Shown here in pieces: positions 1-14,076 of a stretch of 64,000 nt of DNA. The notes below the pieces were generated by a model, which worked only from the letters and a program-made list of their open reading frames with translations, had not been told where the DNA came from and searched no databases. The translations under genes were made by a program, and so were the position numbers. The stretch's first letter is position 1. Each line of letters begins with the position of its first letter. The stretch is from Climacium dendroides (taxonomy: Eukaryota; Streptophyta; Bryopsida; Hypnales; Climaciaceae), in NCBI GenBank assembly GCA_950106755.1, contig OX467091.1:19485538-19549537 (forward strand), read 5' to 3'.

Positions 1-706
1 TAGAAGGATTTTTTCAATTTCAATTTCAAATTAGGCAACTCAAAAATATATTTTAAAAAAGATTATTTTATTTTATAATTTGATATCTATTTAGAAACAT
101 TTGAATCATTCAATTCCATATGAAAGTTATGAAGAATTTTATCTGTAGGCAATGAAGGTAGAAAAAACATTGAAAGTCATCATTTGAACTCAATTTTGGA
201 AACTTTTCAAATAAAAACAAAAGCAAAAGATACCTATTGTTTAGTAGAACATTCTCACCATTGAAATCAATCATTTTCATTTCCTTGTAAAAATTATTAG
301 CATTTTAGGCTTTTTTTCATTCAATTTATGACCTTCTTTATAAGTTTTTAAAAGTTGAATATGAAAGTCTTTTTGGTTAAATTTTTTACATATACTTTCA
401 ATATATTCTTCAACATATGGTATTGAGTAAAATTCACAAGTTATGGGATATATGTGTTTTTTCTTAAAAACACTGAAATACAAAATTTCACGTTTTGGAA
501 GGATTAGAAATTAAAGCCTACATTTTGAAGTTTTAGCACATTGAACTTGCAATTGGTGGAGATATTCACTCTAAAATCTTGGGAGGATGTATTTGAACAA
601 CTTGTTAATAAATAAATATTGATGAAGATTTTAGCCTTGCTTTGGGTATGAGTATTTTGAAGTAGTTTTGGGCCTTTAAACATGAAAAAACTTTGGGGTT
701 AAAATG
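1..706. mobile_element. Repeat family R1, right part, cut by the window start
   Basis: ATGAAAGTTATGAAGAATTTT near 120 and ACTTTGGGGTTAAAATG near 690 match the interior and right end of R1. No gene seen. Confidence 0.4.
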
Positions 707-2970
707 AAAGAGTTTGTAAATGAAAGAATTTGTAAATATTGGTGATAATAATTGTACATCAAACTATCCAAGTACAATGTAGACTTCAAAATCTACCACT
801 TTTGTTTATAAAACAAAAGAGTGATTGCAAGTTAAGTCTAGTAGTTTGTAAATACCTTTTTGTACACTTTTTGCATTCAACATCCACTTTTGCCTATGTT
901 GGCAACATTTTGATTTTTAATTTCTAAATCATTGAAAAAATGTTTAGCATTGGATTATGACAAAAATTGAAAGGAACACCTTCAAATTTGTATCTATATA
1001 AAGAGTCTATTTTAATTTCTCCAAAATAAAATTATTTTGAAGTTATAGAATCTCATGTTTTAAAATTTCATGTCATAACAATTCGTCCAAAGAATATTAA
1101 TTGATATTTTGAAGGTAAAGATCTAATTTTAATTTTGAATTTGGATTTTTATTATAAAGACCACCTACAGATTTTTACTCATGAGCACATCCCAAAACGA
1201 AATTGTCTAAAAAATTATCCATGAAGAAAAATAATGAATCATCTTAAAACATGAAGGTTAAAAAAAGATTCAACTATTTAAAGATAAAAAGAGGTATATC
1301 CAATGATTTCATTGTACATATGTCTCTTTTGAAAATTTTTAAAACTAACAATTCTATTTACAATCCACCTTTTTTATGTTTTGAATTTTGGAGTAAGTTG
1401 AGGTAGTGTGACAATGCACTAGTTTCTTAGTAAATGCCTTGTTTTCTTTCAAATTTCCACTTTTTTCAATACATGATTTCATGAACTATTTGTATAAATA
1501 TTTATTTGCAAAGTAGTGGGTCACAATATGATTTGAAGTTTTGAAAATCCTAAAAACAACTAAAAGTAGTACACGTCGACATGAAAACTAGTGCACATGT
1601 CATACCATGTAAATGCCTCTACTACCAAGTTATTCACTCTCCAAATTGTTGTTTATAATACATCTTTAAATAACTTCAAAGTAAGAAATGAATCAATACA
1701 TTTAGGAGATGATTTTGGTTTAAAGCTCACTCTCAACCCCTTCAATGTTCAAGTCAATGTTCAACCTTAATTATTTTTTTCTGTAACAATGTTACAGAAA
1801 CGTAGCATGTGATTGAATGCTTTTGTCATCTTAGCTACAAGTGGTTGCACTTGACTCAAAGCCAATAGAGTACATTAAATTTAAGAATGTTTTAGTTATC
1901 TTGTATTAGATATTTCAATATTAAATATAATCATACTCTCTATATGTAATGCTTGATTGTCACCTCTTTGAAAATGGACTTTAATCAAGAGAAGTAGACC
2001 TCTTAATCTTAGTCAATAAATCACTTTAGTTTAATGGAAAAGAGAAGGTAGAGTAGTGGTAAGAAGATTTGTAGAAATTTGAGGGCAAGTCTCCCCACTC
2101 TACACTTTCACACCACTAGTAAATGATCACATTGAATGCACCATTAAATGTTTTCATCTCTAAATTTAAATGAGATTTGTTGATATTAGGAGCAATGCAT
2201 TTTTAAACCGTATAGAAATTGTTGAATGAATGGAGAAAATTCAATAAAATAAAATTTGAAAGTTGATTTTAATTTTGATTCTTTTTCTATGGTATTGAAT
2301 CCTTTCATTTCTAAGAGAATATTTAATTTGTTGATGAGTATCAAATCTACTCGCAAGTTTTAGGTGCAAAACATCATGGATAATAAATAACTAGAAATGG
2401 ATTGAGAGACACTCATAAAAGTGTTTCATTTAGTTTGAGGAAGTTGTTTTGATGTTTATCCTTAAAGGGTTGTAGGTGATTGTATATTTATTATCATGTT
2501 TAACTTCTAAAATATGAATTATATACCAAGACATGGCAAGAGATACCCCATTGAATTGATAATTCAACAAATAACATCTTTCCTTTGGATGCCATTTGAA
2601 CATCCAAACCTTGTATCCATGTTCAAATACAAAAATTGTTTTAGTAGAATACATGAGTACTTATAGCTTCATATACATGAAAGACAAAGGTATAATGATA
2701 GCCCAAATTGAGAGTGCCATATGTCATTGGATCTAATTCAATACAAGAATAAAGTTTTGTCACTACTATATGTCTCAATTCATACTAACCTTTTATATCA
2801 AATGCCCCCAAAGACATCATGCTATTGTGACCACAATTGGATCTTTAAAGTTTCAATATAGTAAAGTTAAATCCAATACTTTCTCTCTCTCAAAAAATCC
2901 ATGGTATTTTGACTAATTTTCTACTAGAGACCACAAATTTATTTAGAGACAAAGATAAAATAACTACATC
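707..2970. other. AT-rich spacer
   Basis: No supported gene, RNA or intact element. Short frames at 739 and 2430 are chance-length. Confidence 0.6.
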
Positions 2971-3254
2971 TAAAATCACATTTGCAAATAAGCAATTCAA
3001 CATGATTGCCATTATTATATTGAAACCCTTTTTGTGTTAAGGTCTTGTCGATAGTTAAAAAAAAGATTCTACTATTCTAGATTCTCCTGGTAGAATGATT
3101 TTTGGGACACCCTAAAATCACATTTGCAAATAAACAATTCAACGTGGTTTCCATTATTATATTGAAACCCTTTTTGTGTTCAGGTCTTGTTGATAGTTTA
3201 AAAAAAAGATTCTACTATTCTAGATTCTCCTGGTAGAATGATTTTTGGGATACT
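2971..3254. repeat. 142-bp tandem duplication
   Basis: Copies 2971-3112 and 3113-3254 are nearly identical, including GATTCTACTATTCTAGATTC and CTCCTGGTAGAATGATTTT. The high identity implies a recent event. Confidence 0.9.
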
Positions 3255-3960
3255 ATATGAATAACCCCTAAAGGACCAAATGGTGTTTCTTGGTAACATA
3301 GCAATTTTGGGTAGCTCACTACAAACGGAATTTTTATTTTTATTTTTAAAAATTTCACACAACATGTGTCCAAGGAGTAGCTTTTAGGCCCAAACATTTT
3401 CATAACTTTCGATTACATGGTTAAAAAGTTATTGTATGATATGTAGTTTTCATTGCTTAGCATGTGATATAGGCAATAAAAAGAACTTCTTTAAAACTCA
3501 CTTTTAAAAAAAAAAAAAATTTGGAGTTGGTTCTCTAGATTTATTTATACATGGAAAGCTTGGGATCAAATGAAATGAAAGTTATGAAGAGTTTTAGTTG
3601 TCGGTAGTTTGTGTGTAGTTATAGATTCTCTACTCTAAAATAAACTTTGAAGTCCTTTTTTTAAATTCAATTTTCAATATTTTGGAAATTTAAAAAAAAA
3701 CTAGGGTTAGATTGTTTATTACAACATTACAACCATTGGGATTGGCATTTTTCAATTCCATGAATGAATTGTTAACAATTCGGTATTTTGAATCATTCTC
3801 TACTTCTTTCTACTTACTATTTTTTTCTTATATGTTGTACAACTCCAAACGATTTGAAAATTTTCAAGCATGTAGCCAACTTGCCTTGACGAATGAATCC
3901 AAAGAATTACAACCATTTTAGACATTTTTTCATAATGATCTGACCTTGTGAAGTGCAGCT
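3255..3960. mobile_element. Repeat family R1, second copy
   Basis: The left end carries AACCCCTAAAGGACCAAATGG. The interior matches 40670-41096 and 47099-47330, including TTAAAAAGTTATTGTATGAT. It serves as the empty-site control for the hAT insertion. The right end is unclear. Confidence 0.55.
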
Positions 3961-5238
3961 GCTAGGTTTTTTGAAGCCCCCCCCCAAGGATTTATGTAAA
4001 TTCGAAAGCTCGTATCTTGCAATCCACACGGTGGAATTTTTTGAAATTTTTTCCACATCTTCTCAAACCAAAGGCACTACAAGATCCTACAGTTAGATGC
4101 GTCCAAAGCAATTTTGTTTTTTTTCCCCAAAATTTGGTACTTGTACTAGAAATGGCAGTTTTGGAGCATTTTCGGTGAAAACATAGTCAAAAACCTTCAG
4201 GGGACAAACTACACATTTTCAAAGTGCTGCAAAACAAGTGTTTCTAAAACCGACCCTTCATGAAGTTGTACATTTCAGGCAAGAATTCTATACGAACCAA
4301 TTTTAGAAAGTAGCTGAAATTAGGTGTAGCTTAGTTCCCTTAGAACGCGTGAATCCCACCGTGTTTCTTCACAAAAACAAGGGCTGTCCATCACAGACAC
4401 AAAATAATCAGTGTGCCTGATTTTCTTTTTCTTTTTCCCCCTTCCCAAGCGAGAAAAGATAAGACCACTAGACGTAAGGACTGATCGCGATGGCTTGCTC
4501 AAGTGAACGGCCCTTGTAAGCTTAACTTAGACAGCGATAGTGAAGTGATTATTTTTTTTTGGCCCCCTTTGTTGATCATTGTACAATGCCAAAGGCCCCG
4601 GGTACGGCACAGACTGAAGTGGCCAGGCTTGACAAGAGCCCCCGCCCGGACCCCCCTCACCGGCCTTAATTTGGGACCCCCCACCTTGCCCCCACCGGCC
4701 TTAATTTTGGGACCCCCCAACCTCACCTCACCTGGTCCCGGCCGGCCCGTCCCCATCCCGTCCCCGTCCCGCCCCATCGTCGACACTTACACCAAAGTTT
4801 ACGTGAAGTCCCCCCTCCCAAATGTATGTACGTCCCGGGGCTTTTAAATTTATGTCTATGTGACCCGTCCCACACTCGGTGTCTATTTTGTGTCTGTCCC
4901 GGGGGCTCATCCACCCCTACACTCGCTCGCTCGGGTACTTAGGTACGTGATTGATAGAACTCGGTGGGTATTTTCATTGCCAGTTGCAGTCCATGAAAAC
5001 TACGTTTCCTACACTTCTGCTGCCTTGATGGATCTCGCAGGGATGCGTAGCTTCAACACATCCATCGACACGAGTTTTGCGACCTCTCAGGATGTCTCGG
5101 GACGTCTCGGGACGTCTCGGGACTTGGAGGAGGAAAATGTCCCGGGGGCCTCGCACCCGTGGGATGCAAGCAGACCTCCCGCCCAGCCTCTGTGGATTAT
5201 CCTTAGGGTTTTTCTTTTTGTTTCATTTCGTGGTTTAA
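3961..5238. other. Spacer with a GC-rich block (about 4490-5200)
   Basis: C-rich runs with repeated GGCCTTAATTTGGGACCCCC-like phrases, and an 11-bp tandem GACGTCTCGGG repeated three to four times at 5090-5124. The inverse of CACCCCTA near 4912 looks like a hAT-type end, but no partner end was found. Open frames here reflect the lack of AT-rich stop codons. Confidence 0.5.
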
Positions 5239-5522
5239 TTAAGGTAGGTACACCCAAAACCGCCACTTTTTGCTACTTTTGAGCCTATTTTCTATTATTA
5301 GACTGGTCGAATTTTCATATGTTCTTGTTCGTAAGTGAAAGGAGGTTCCAATGCACCAGAGAACATGGCATTTGGATGCTGCATGCAAAAGTTATGAAGG
5401 AACAAAGTTTGGTTCTAAAAGCGTTTCTTCCACATAGGGGTGCAGAACTGGTTTTGGAGATGTACATAGGGTATAGATGGTGGTTTAAGGTCAGTGGCAC
5501 ATTTGGGTGTACCTACCTTAAA
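5239..5522. mobile_element. MITE with 20-bp inverted ends bounded by TTAA
   Basis: The left end TTAAGGTAGGTACACCCAAA is the exact inverse of the right end. TTAA at both borders fits a piggyBac-like target, inferred only. A diverged copy lies at 19340-19808. Confidence 0.65.
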
Positions 5523-5527
5523 CCCCT

Positions 5528-6829
5528 AAAGTTCTGTGACGCTGGTTTCCTATAAACTTGTTCGCAATCGACAGCAAGGAGCAAGAAATACCAAAAGAAA
5601 AATTCGTGATATCTGATGAGGTAGAGGTTACAGATGAACCCAATTTAAACCCAATTAATTTTAAAAAAAAATTAATTTCCAACCCCAACCCAACCCCTAC
5701 CCCCACTATTTGTAAATTCAAATTGATATGGGATATACAATCAATATAAGATATTGCCATATTGCCATATTTGTATTCATATTACATATCTATATATGTC
5801 TCTTGTATTTGTATCCATATTTCAAATCGATGGCTTCCGTTTTTTAATACATCCCCAATGATTACGAGGGTCCTTTCTTTCTTTAACAGAGATCCAACAG
5901 TGATTGTTGAATGTTGCATAAAGTACCAGGTTCATAAAATCAACGACTTCCTAGATACAATGAATATTTCCATCAATCATCCAACATTAGGGGATTTTTA
6001 GGCCGGGGGGAGATTTAGGGCAAGTGGTTTGCATCTTTTCACCAAATAGTAGTAGACTCATATGAGAAAGTATATAAAAAAAATTCAAAAACTTTGACCC
6101 TATAGTTTGTTAAATATTAGCAATTTAAAAGTGGAATATCATTTTTCTGTTAATTCACTACAAGAGAAAGGGGTGTTTTAAGTATAAAGTTCCGTGATGT
6201 TGGTTTCCTATAAACTCGCTCTAAATCGATTGCCATTTCTAAAGCAAGGAGCAAGAAATACCAAAAGAAAAATACATGATATCTAAGGAGGTAAAGGTAA
6301 CAGGTGAACCCAATTTAAACCCAATTAATTTTAAAAAAATTAATTTCCAACCCCAACCCAACCCCTAACCTCTACTATTTGTAAATTCAGATTGATATGA
6401 GATATGCAATCAATATGGGATATTGTCATATTGCCATATTTGTATTCATATTACATATCTATATATGCCTCTTATATTTGTATTTGTATCCATATTCCAA
6501 ATCAATGGCTTCCGTTTTTTTAATACATCCACAATGATCAGGAGGGTCCTTTATTTCTTCAACAGAGATCCAATGGTGATTGTTCAATGTTGCATAAAGT
6601 ACCAGATTTGTAAAATCAACGACTTCCTAGGTATTGTGAATATTTCCATCAATCATCCAACAATAGGGGATTTTTAGGCGGGGAGAGATATAGGGTAGGT
6701 GGGTTGCATCTTTTCACCAAATAGTAGTAGACTTGTATGAGAAAGTGTACAAAAAAATTCAAAAACTTTGACCCCATAGTTTGTTAGATATTAGCAATTT
6801 AAAAGCGGAATATCATTTTTCTGTTAATT
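5528..6829. repeat. Tandem duplication, period about 658 bp, with an orphan CACTA end
   Basis: Copy 1 starts AAAGTTCTGTGACGCTGG at 5528 and copy 2 AAAGTTCCGTGATGTTGG at 6186. Copy 1 ends at 6156-6185 with the left CACTA inverted repeat alone, while copy 2 is followed by the whole MITE. Open frames in both copies are shared AT-rich sequence. Confidence 0.85.
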
Positions 6830-7286
6830 CACTACAAGAAAAAGGGGTGTTTTAAGAATAGTCTTAGGAGTATAGCCCTACATAACAAAGTTTAAACCCT
6901 ACGGTTTGTCAACAGTTATCATGTAGTTATCATTGTTTTATGGGTTCGCACATTAATTACAATTTATTGTATCATTACAATGCATTACTTTGCATCATTA
7001 TTGCATTGTTACAATGCATTACTTGCAACTGCATTGTAATGATGCGATAAATTATAATTAACATACAAACCTATGAAATAATGATAACCACATGATAATT
7101 GTTAACAAACTATAGGGTTTAAATTTTGTGATGTAATAGTAATGACCATTTAGGAGACTTTTACAAATTTTTATTAAAAATATATGTATTTTTAGTAAAA
7201 TTTTAATAAAAATCTCCTATAAAGGTCATTACTGTTTAAACTATATTCCTAAGACTATACTTAAAACACCCCTTTCTCTTGTAGTG
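6830..7286. mobile_element. CACTA-type MITE, 457 bp
   Basis: Terminal inverted repeats start CACTACAAGAAAAAGGGGTG and end in its complement, matching for about 45 bp including TTAAG and AGTCTTAGGA. The 3-bp duplication ATT flanks it on both sides. CACTACAAGAA ends with 3-bp duplication define CACTA (En/Spm-like) elements. The interior has further inverted segments and no ORF. Confidence 0.88.
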
Positions 7287-8768
7287 ATTGGTACCTGGCA
7301 AGAGCAAAAAAGTTGTACCACAAGAAGCCCATGTACAATAGGCAAGGGTAGGCAACAACAACAACAACAATTTGAAATATTTAAATTTAAATTTATTTCT
7401 TGTAGATTATTTTATATGTAGAAAGATTTGGTTCATTCCATTTGGATAAGTAATGTGAAAGTTATGAAAGTTCTTATTTGCGAGTAATTTTAGCAAATTC
7501 TTGAGGAAATAGTGTCTTGGACTTGTTTTTTTAACTTAATTTTAACAATTTAAAAAAATGAAGATGTGCATGATTTAGTTTTCTTTTTAACACAATCTCA
7601 CCATTGAAATTAGTGTGTTTCAATTCCATCTTAGAGCTATCAATAACTTAATCATTTTTTAAAGGATGAAAACTACATGGATTTTTTTTTTAGAATTCTC
7701 CAAATCTCAACTCAATTCTTCAACATAGAAAAAAATTAATTCACAATATTTAGTACAAATTTTCTTAAGTTAAGAAGATTCAAAGCCTTATGATCTAATC
7801 AAACTAGAAACATAAAGACTCACTTTCTTCACTTTAAATACTTATATATTGTGATTAATATGGTCAAAAAATTTAAAATTACTTCCAAACATTTTTATAC
7901 TAGTCTAGTGCAAGATCCCATTGTTGGATATAGACAAAAAAAATTTAGTCTTTTGTTGTTAGCATTGAAAATGGCAATTTTGAGTATTTTCTAATAGAAA
8001 AATGACCATGGGACTTCAAAATTTAACCTTTACACTCACCTTTACAAACCACATGATGGTCTAGTTTTCCAAAATTGTAAAGGGATATTATAATATACAA
8101 CTTAGGAGAATAATTCAATAATGAACTTCAAACCAAAACTGTATTCATAAATCATATCCATACAATAAGAATTATTGCTATACTAACCCCACATAATTGA
8201 TGAAATTTGAAACAAAAAATTGAGAGAAGATGGAATGTTTTCATAATTTCCACCAAAAAATAGTTTTCAAAATTCAAAAGTTAAAGTCCAAATTATCATG
8301 ATATTTCTATATTTTTATTTACGTCTTTTTCAAGTTGTTTTTGAAATTTTATTTTTTGAATTAGAAAAATTTATTTTTGAGGTGAAACTCATTTGCACCC
8401 TTTGGATTGTAGGATAAATATAAAATAAAATTTAAAAATCTATATTGTACAAATGTTGGAGAACTAATACAATAATCTATTAAAAATTTATGTAGATGTA
8501 AAAATAAATATTTTATGTGCTTTAGTACTTAGGACATGTTTACTCTCATTTGTTGTTCAAAATTCGATACTTAATCTATAAAGGATTAAAAATTGTTAAG
8601 TAGAAGTAAGCTCAAGGTAGAAGTAAAAATTCAATCATTAACTCCTAAATGCCCAAGGTTTTTTCTAAGTTTCTTACAATTTGCTCAAAACTAAATAAAA
8701 GTGCAAGTTTAGATAAGTTTTATCATTTAAAGATATATTGTAACCATGCGAATTCAAACTAGATGTGC

Positions 8769-8822
<54 letters not shown>

Positions 8823-11800
8823 TGGATTGAAAAATTATTATGTTTGATCAAAATTAATATGCTTTTCAGAATGTGCTCTACAATTTTTTTTAAATGAATA
8901 TCCAATCTCATTTATTTATTTTTACATCTACATTTTATTGGATCTTGGCACTTTTATTTAGTTTTAGGGTTTAGGTTAAAATTGGCTTTTGATTGCCTTT
9001 TGGAACTAGTAAAACAACTATGAATAGAAGCTTCCCCTCCATCCATGCAATCATCAATCGGAAAACAAATGAAATGATTAGAGCAATCAATCAACATTGT
9101 TCATTCTTTTTTCTTTGCATCTCTTTGAGTATTTCCCAATTGAAGGAGATGAAGCTTTGGGAGGTGAAATATAGGTCCAACCATAGTCTTGGGCACTTAA
9201 TAAATGATTACAAAATGAAGACCTCACATTCAACAATTAAATGTCTAGTGGTGCTTTTTGAAAATGCTCCAAAGAATCCACTTTTCAATACTCCTAAAAC
9301 ACACTTTGAAAAGGGCTCAAAGTTTCTTGGACGCTAAGAGTGCATTGAACTCTACTTATAGTGTGAAACATGCCTTTAAAATATTATTTTAAACCTTGAT
9401 CTTGGAACATTTTATCCAATAAGATTATTTTGAGACGAAGGTAGTAGATTTTTAAAATTTAAATTTTTTTAATAATTATTATAAAAATCAATTTGATTAA
9501 CTAGTAATCTATAAACACCTTAAATTACCAAATTAGACATTTTCACTTATCAACAACTTACAATAAGAATGAAAAAAATTATCCCAAAATCATTTGTCAC
9601 TCAAAAATTGCATAGTAGTATACAATACATTAGATTCATGAAATGATGGTTTAAAATCCAATTCCAACTTTTTCAACCCTAATTTCACATTGAATTGTCA
9701 TAATACAGTCTTTTGTATAAATTTCACTATAATATGATGCAATTTGGCTAGTTTGGTATCTTAAAAATTTTAGGATTTACAATTGGTTTGAAGGCAATTT
9801 TGGGTTTGTCTACCTCAAATTAAAATAAAAAATAAATCTCTACAAATAAAGGGAGTAAGTACAAAAATATTAGATTTAAATTCTCATTTTTGAGTAAATA
9901 TGTAATTCATAGGTAGAGGTTTCATCTCTAAAGACCATGATCTTTCATCAAAAACAACAATTGGTTCTTTGATTTAAATTTAATAAATATAATCGTACAA
10001 AAGCTCATTTCTATGTCAATACTTACAAAATTGTATAAATAAATGAAAACTTGATCACATAAGGCCATTAACATTGAAGACTAAAGGCCATTAACATTGA
10101 AGACTAAATGCCCAAAATACTATACAACATTTTCAAATACATCATATAACTTTTTATCCATCAAAAGGTACAAAACATCATCTATCAACTATTATTAATT
10201 TGGTTGTAGGAAAAATATTTGTTCATTTTATCATTCTTATTGATTTAAAAACCATTAACCTTAATTTATTGAAGCACCTATATCATTCTTATTATAAAAC
10301 ATCTAATCTCATCATGAATCATGTATCCTAAATATGTCAATGATTAATTGGTCACTTATCACTCAATATTAGTTTTTTAGTATGTGGATACTACTGAAAT
10401 CTTACTATTTTTGTGAACTTTCTCAATTTGACTTCACATATATTTTTTGTTATTATGAGAAAATACTATTGCCTTTCATTGGATAGTGCAATGAACTTGA
10501 TTCATTTTTGTGGAAATTTAAATTCTACATCTAGTCTTGTTCAATGCAAAACTTGGTGACTAGTATTTGGATTTGTTTAGTTAAAAGGCATCCATCTATT
10601 CATCTATCCATTTACCAATAATAAAATATCAATTTTTTAATATAATCAAATTTCATAGATTGAATCCACGATTATCAAATGGACCTTTTCATTTGTTGAA
10701 CTCATTTTACAAAAACTCACTTAAGTTAGAGAAATGTTGTATCATCATTTTCTACGTACAATATTTTAGTTTTTAATAATATAAATATTATAATAGATAT
10801 TTAATTTATAATTTTTTTGGAAAAATAATCCAAAACATCTCCTATTATTGAAAAAAATATACTTTTATTTTTTATTTTTTATTAATTAAGTTACAAAAAC
10901 ATCATTTCTAAGATTAATTTGGGACAGTTTACTAGATACATGCAACTACTGTATATATTATCTATCAATGTAGAAAATTTCAATTACTATTGTAATAAAA
11001 ATTAAATGATTTTTTAAAGTCTAAGCAACCCATATATCTACCGATAAGATGTGATCTATGGGTCACACTTTACAATATTTGTAAACAAGTCATCATTAAG
11101 TAATTTTTAATTGCATTACACAACACATCTCCATTAGGGCATATTCACATAAAAGGTAAAGAAAATGTGAACAATAGATTTCAATCTTGTGTAGTAATAA
11201 AAATTACAAAAGTAATTCATATAAAGATAAATATTGCTTTCAAGATTGAGAGTTAGATCACATAAGGTAGAAAGTGTAATCCTCAAGGGAGGAGCAAGGA
11301 ATGAAAAATCACTACCTTCTTTAGGGGAATCATGAAATGATGTTGAAGGCTAAAAGTGTCCAATGAATGACTTTCAAGGAAGCCATATAAACATAGAATG
11401 CACCTATTAATTTACAAATCTGACAATTTTGGGGCACTATTGTTCTTTTTCTTATTATTTAATTCTTTCTTAATTCCCTATTCCACCAATGCTCAACATA
11501 CTTTGTTTATCACAAATAACCTTTTTTCATGCATGAGTATAGCAATACTACTAACTTAGTTAAAAAAATTCCTATAGATGCAAAAGACCTTTTTTCAAGC
11601 ACACAACAATACTACTCAATAATACTCTTCAAAGAAGAAAAAAAATACATCTCTTGACTATAAAATTCACAATAAAATGTAAAGATTGTCATCTCAAGGC
11701 TATGATATAGTGATAAAGTTGACAGAGATAATATAATATGTTTTTAACAATGATATAGCTAAAACTATAGAGAGTGGAAAGAACCTTTGATAATCTACCT

Positions 11801-13532
11801 AATTAACATGATGATTACTAACACTTTATCCAACATGTCTCTTATATGAAGGAGTAGAGAAACTTGGATTACTTCGATAGATCCAACAAAAAGTTCCTTC
11901 AACTTCTTAAGTTAGTTTTCCAAGATTTGATAATTATATATTGAACCACTACTTTTAAAACTATAATAATGAATGCCACAACAATTTTTGTTGCAATTTG
12001 ACAACTTAGAGCTTATTTGTATGTTCTATTTTATCAAAAATCTTCAAATTCTATACAAATAAATATATTCTATATTTTATCTTATTTTATTTATTATTTC
12101 AGATACATTTTTTTTATAAATTTTGATAAGATTTGGGTTTAAAATAGTAAATATTGTAAAAATCTTTTATTAGTGAAGCAAAAAATACAATGGTGTTTCA
12201 AGTATTGAAAAAAAAATTATATACAAGGTTCAATTTTGGGTTTAGTTTTCTTAATTTTTCAAACCAAGAATTTGAGGCGCTTGCCTAAACCTACAACAAT
12301 ACAATATATTTGTCATTGGAATTGCCGTTTGTTAGTTCAATGACTAAATTATTAGATTTTTGGTTTAAATAATTGATTTACCCATTCATTAAAGATTTTT
12401 TTTAATGTTTTTGCAAAGATGCTATATATTGTGCTTCATTTAAAATTTTGGACTTTGATTATTAAAACAAAATAATACATTTTAATATATCTTTAAAGAT
12501 GATTGTCTAAACTTCAAAATAAACTTTACAAATTATTTTACCTTTTCATATAAAAATTATAAGTATAGATAAACTTTTCATCGTTCTAGTACTTGATGAT
12601 TGATTGAAGATATTGGAATTTTGAAAAGTTGAAATATGACATCTTAAATTCATTAATGGTAAAATTGTATGTATTATAAATTTTAAATTTAGATTAATAT
12701 TTTATAAATTTTTAATCTAGATTAGATTATTGGAAGTGAAATAATTTTTAAATATAAAAAATTGTTAATAGTTTCTATTGTTTTAGTATTTTTGTAAATT
12801 TATAAATAAATTTGTACTTTAAATAATTCCTTCAGTAGTTTATGGTATAGACTTCAAAATTGGACATTGTATTTGTTGGTACCCAATTTTTTTCGTCTAT
12901 ACCAAGAAATATCAAGCTAAACTGATTTAATTTTTTGCTTCAAAGTTTTTTGCTACACTATTAGTTCTTGAAATCTTATAGAAGTTCTTGCATGGTTTCT
13001 CTAAAACATTTGAATGTCACTTTAGTTGTGATGCTTTGATTTCAAAAATAGACATAGCTTCAATTATAATGCTTTTGTTGCAAGATCTTAAAATTCCATG
13101 ACTTGATGTCATAGCTTTAAAATTGAATTTGTATTTGTTAATACAAAAAAAGAAAAATGGATCCCAAAGATTGTCTCTAGAAATATTACCCAAATTAATA
13201 CTGCACAAAGATTATTAATGTAATAACAACGGACAAATACAGACTCTAAAGTTCACCAAAAAAAAGTTGTTTAAACTTCAAAAGTTTAAATTGGTTGTCT
13301 TGCTCTTTTCAACCTAAAAGTACCAATGATGTTTTACATGAAGTAATTGAAAAACAATTGAAGAAAAATTCAAAAATTAGCAATATTACAAGTGCAATGA
13401 AATGTTTTAAATAGAACTCACGTATAGTTCAAAAGATTGTTTTAAATACTAGTAATATAGAAATAATAGATTGAATTATAAAGACACAATTTAAAATTCA
13501 AAATCTACAACTCTTGTTTCCACATACAACAA
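7287..13532. other. Long AT-rich, gene-poor stretch
   Basis: Contains an R1-like segment near 7400-7750, a (TA)n run and short chance frames. A 114-codon frame at 8993-9337 has no recognisable content. Nothing else supported. Confidence 0.6.
8772..8817. repeat. (TA)n microsatellite
   Basis: About 23 uninterrupted TA dinucleotides. Confidence 0.98.
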
Positions 13533-14076
13533 TGCTTGCATGTGAGCTTAGAAATGCAAGCCTACAAGCTTTGGACCTAGGTATAAGTAGGTATTTTATA
13601 ACTATTGAAGGTGTCTATAATATAGACACTTACAATTCAAATGCCTTATAATCATTGAAGGTACATGTAACATAAGTATTTAAAACATAAACACCTATAA
13701 TATAAATATCCTATAACTATGAAACTATAAAAGGTATCTATAATATAAGTACCTATAATATAAGCACCTATAATATAAATTTTCTATAAGCAAGGACATG
13801 GTTGTCATATTGGTCAAGTTACTATTCATTTCTTGTCCTTTAGGACAAATTACTATTCATTAAATGTACCTCTCAAGTACATTTGATGAATAGTAACTCG
13901 TCCTACAGGATGAAAAATGAATAGTAACTTGTCCAGTATGACAACCATGAGCAAGGAAGGTGCTTAAAACATAGGTACCTATAATATAAACATCCTACAA
14001 CTATGGAAGGTACTTATAATATAGGAATTCATGTTCCTAAATTCATGGGCTCAAGATCTTAGGCTCACATGCTAGT
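13533..14076. mobile_element. Element with GCATGTGAGC inverted ends and internal CCTATAATATAA repeats
   Basis: GCATGTGAGCTTA on the left and TTAGGCTCACATGC on the right are inverted. The interior consists of degenerate repeats of about 20 bp around CCTATAATATAA. A shorter relative is at 34571-34752. Confidence 0.6.
13797..13949. mobile_element. Foldback MITE copy 1, 153 bp
   Basis: Nearly palindromic from CATGGTTGTCAT to ATGACAACCATG. The flanks AGCAAGGA at 13789-13796 and 13950-13957 are an exact 8-bp target duplication, suggesting a hAT-class transposase in trans (inference). It sits inside the larger element 13533-14076. Confidence 0.88.

Noticed and set aside
4912..4919. Possible hAT-type end (CACCCCTA)
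   Set aside because: No partner end or 8-bp duplication found nearby.
4499..5282. Several ORFs of 60-140 codons
   Set aside because: C-rich low-complexity block with mutually overlapping frames and no motif.
8993..9337. 114-codon plus ORF
   Set aside because: Length is within chance for this many frames; no motif, no conserved neighbour.
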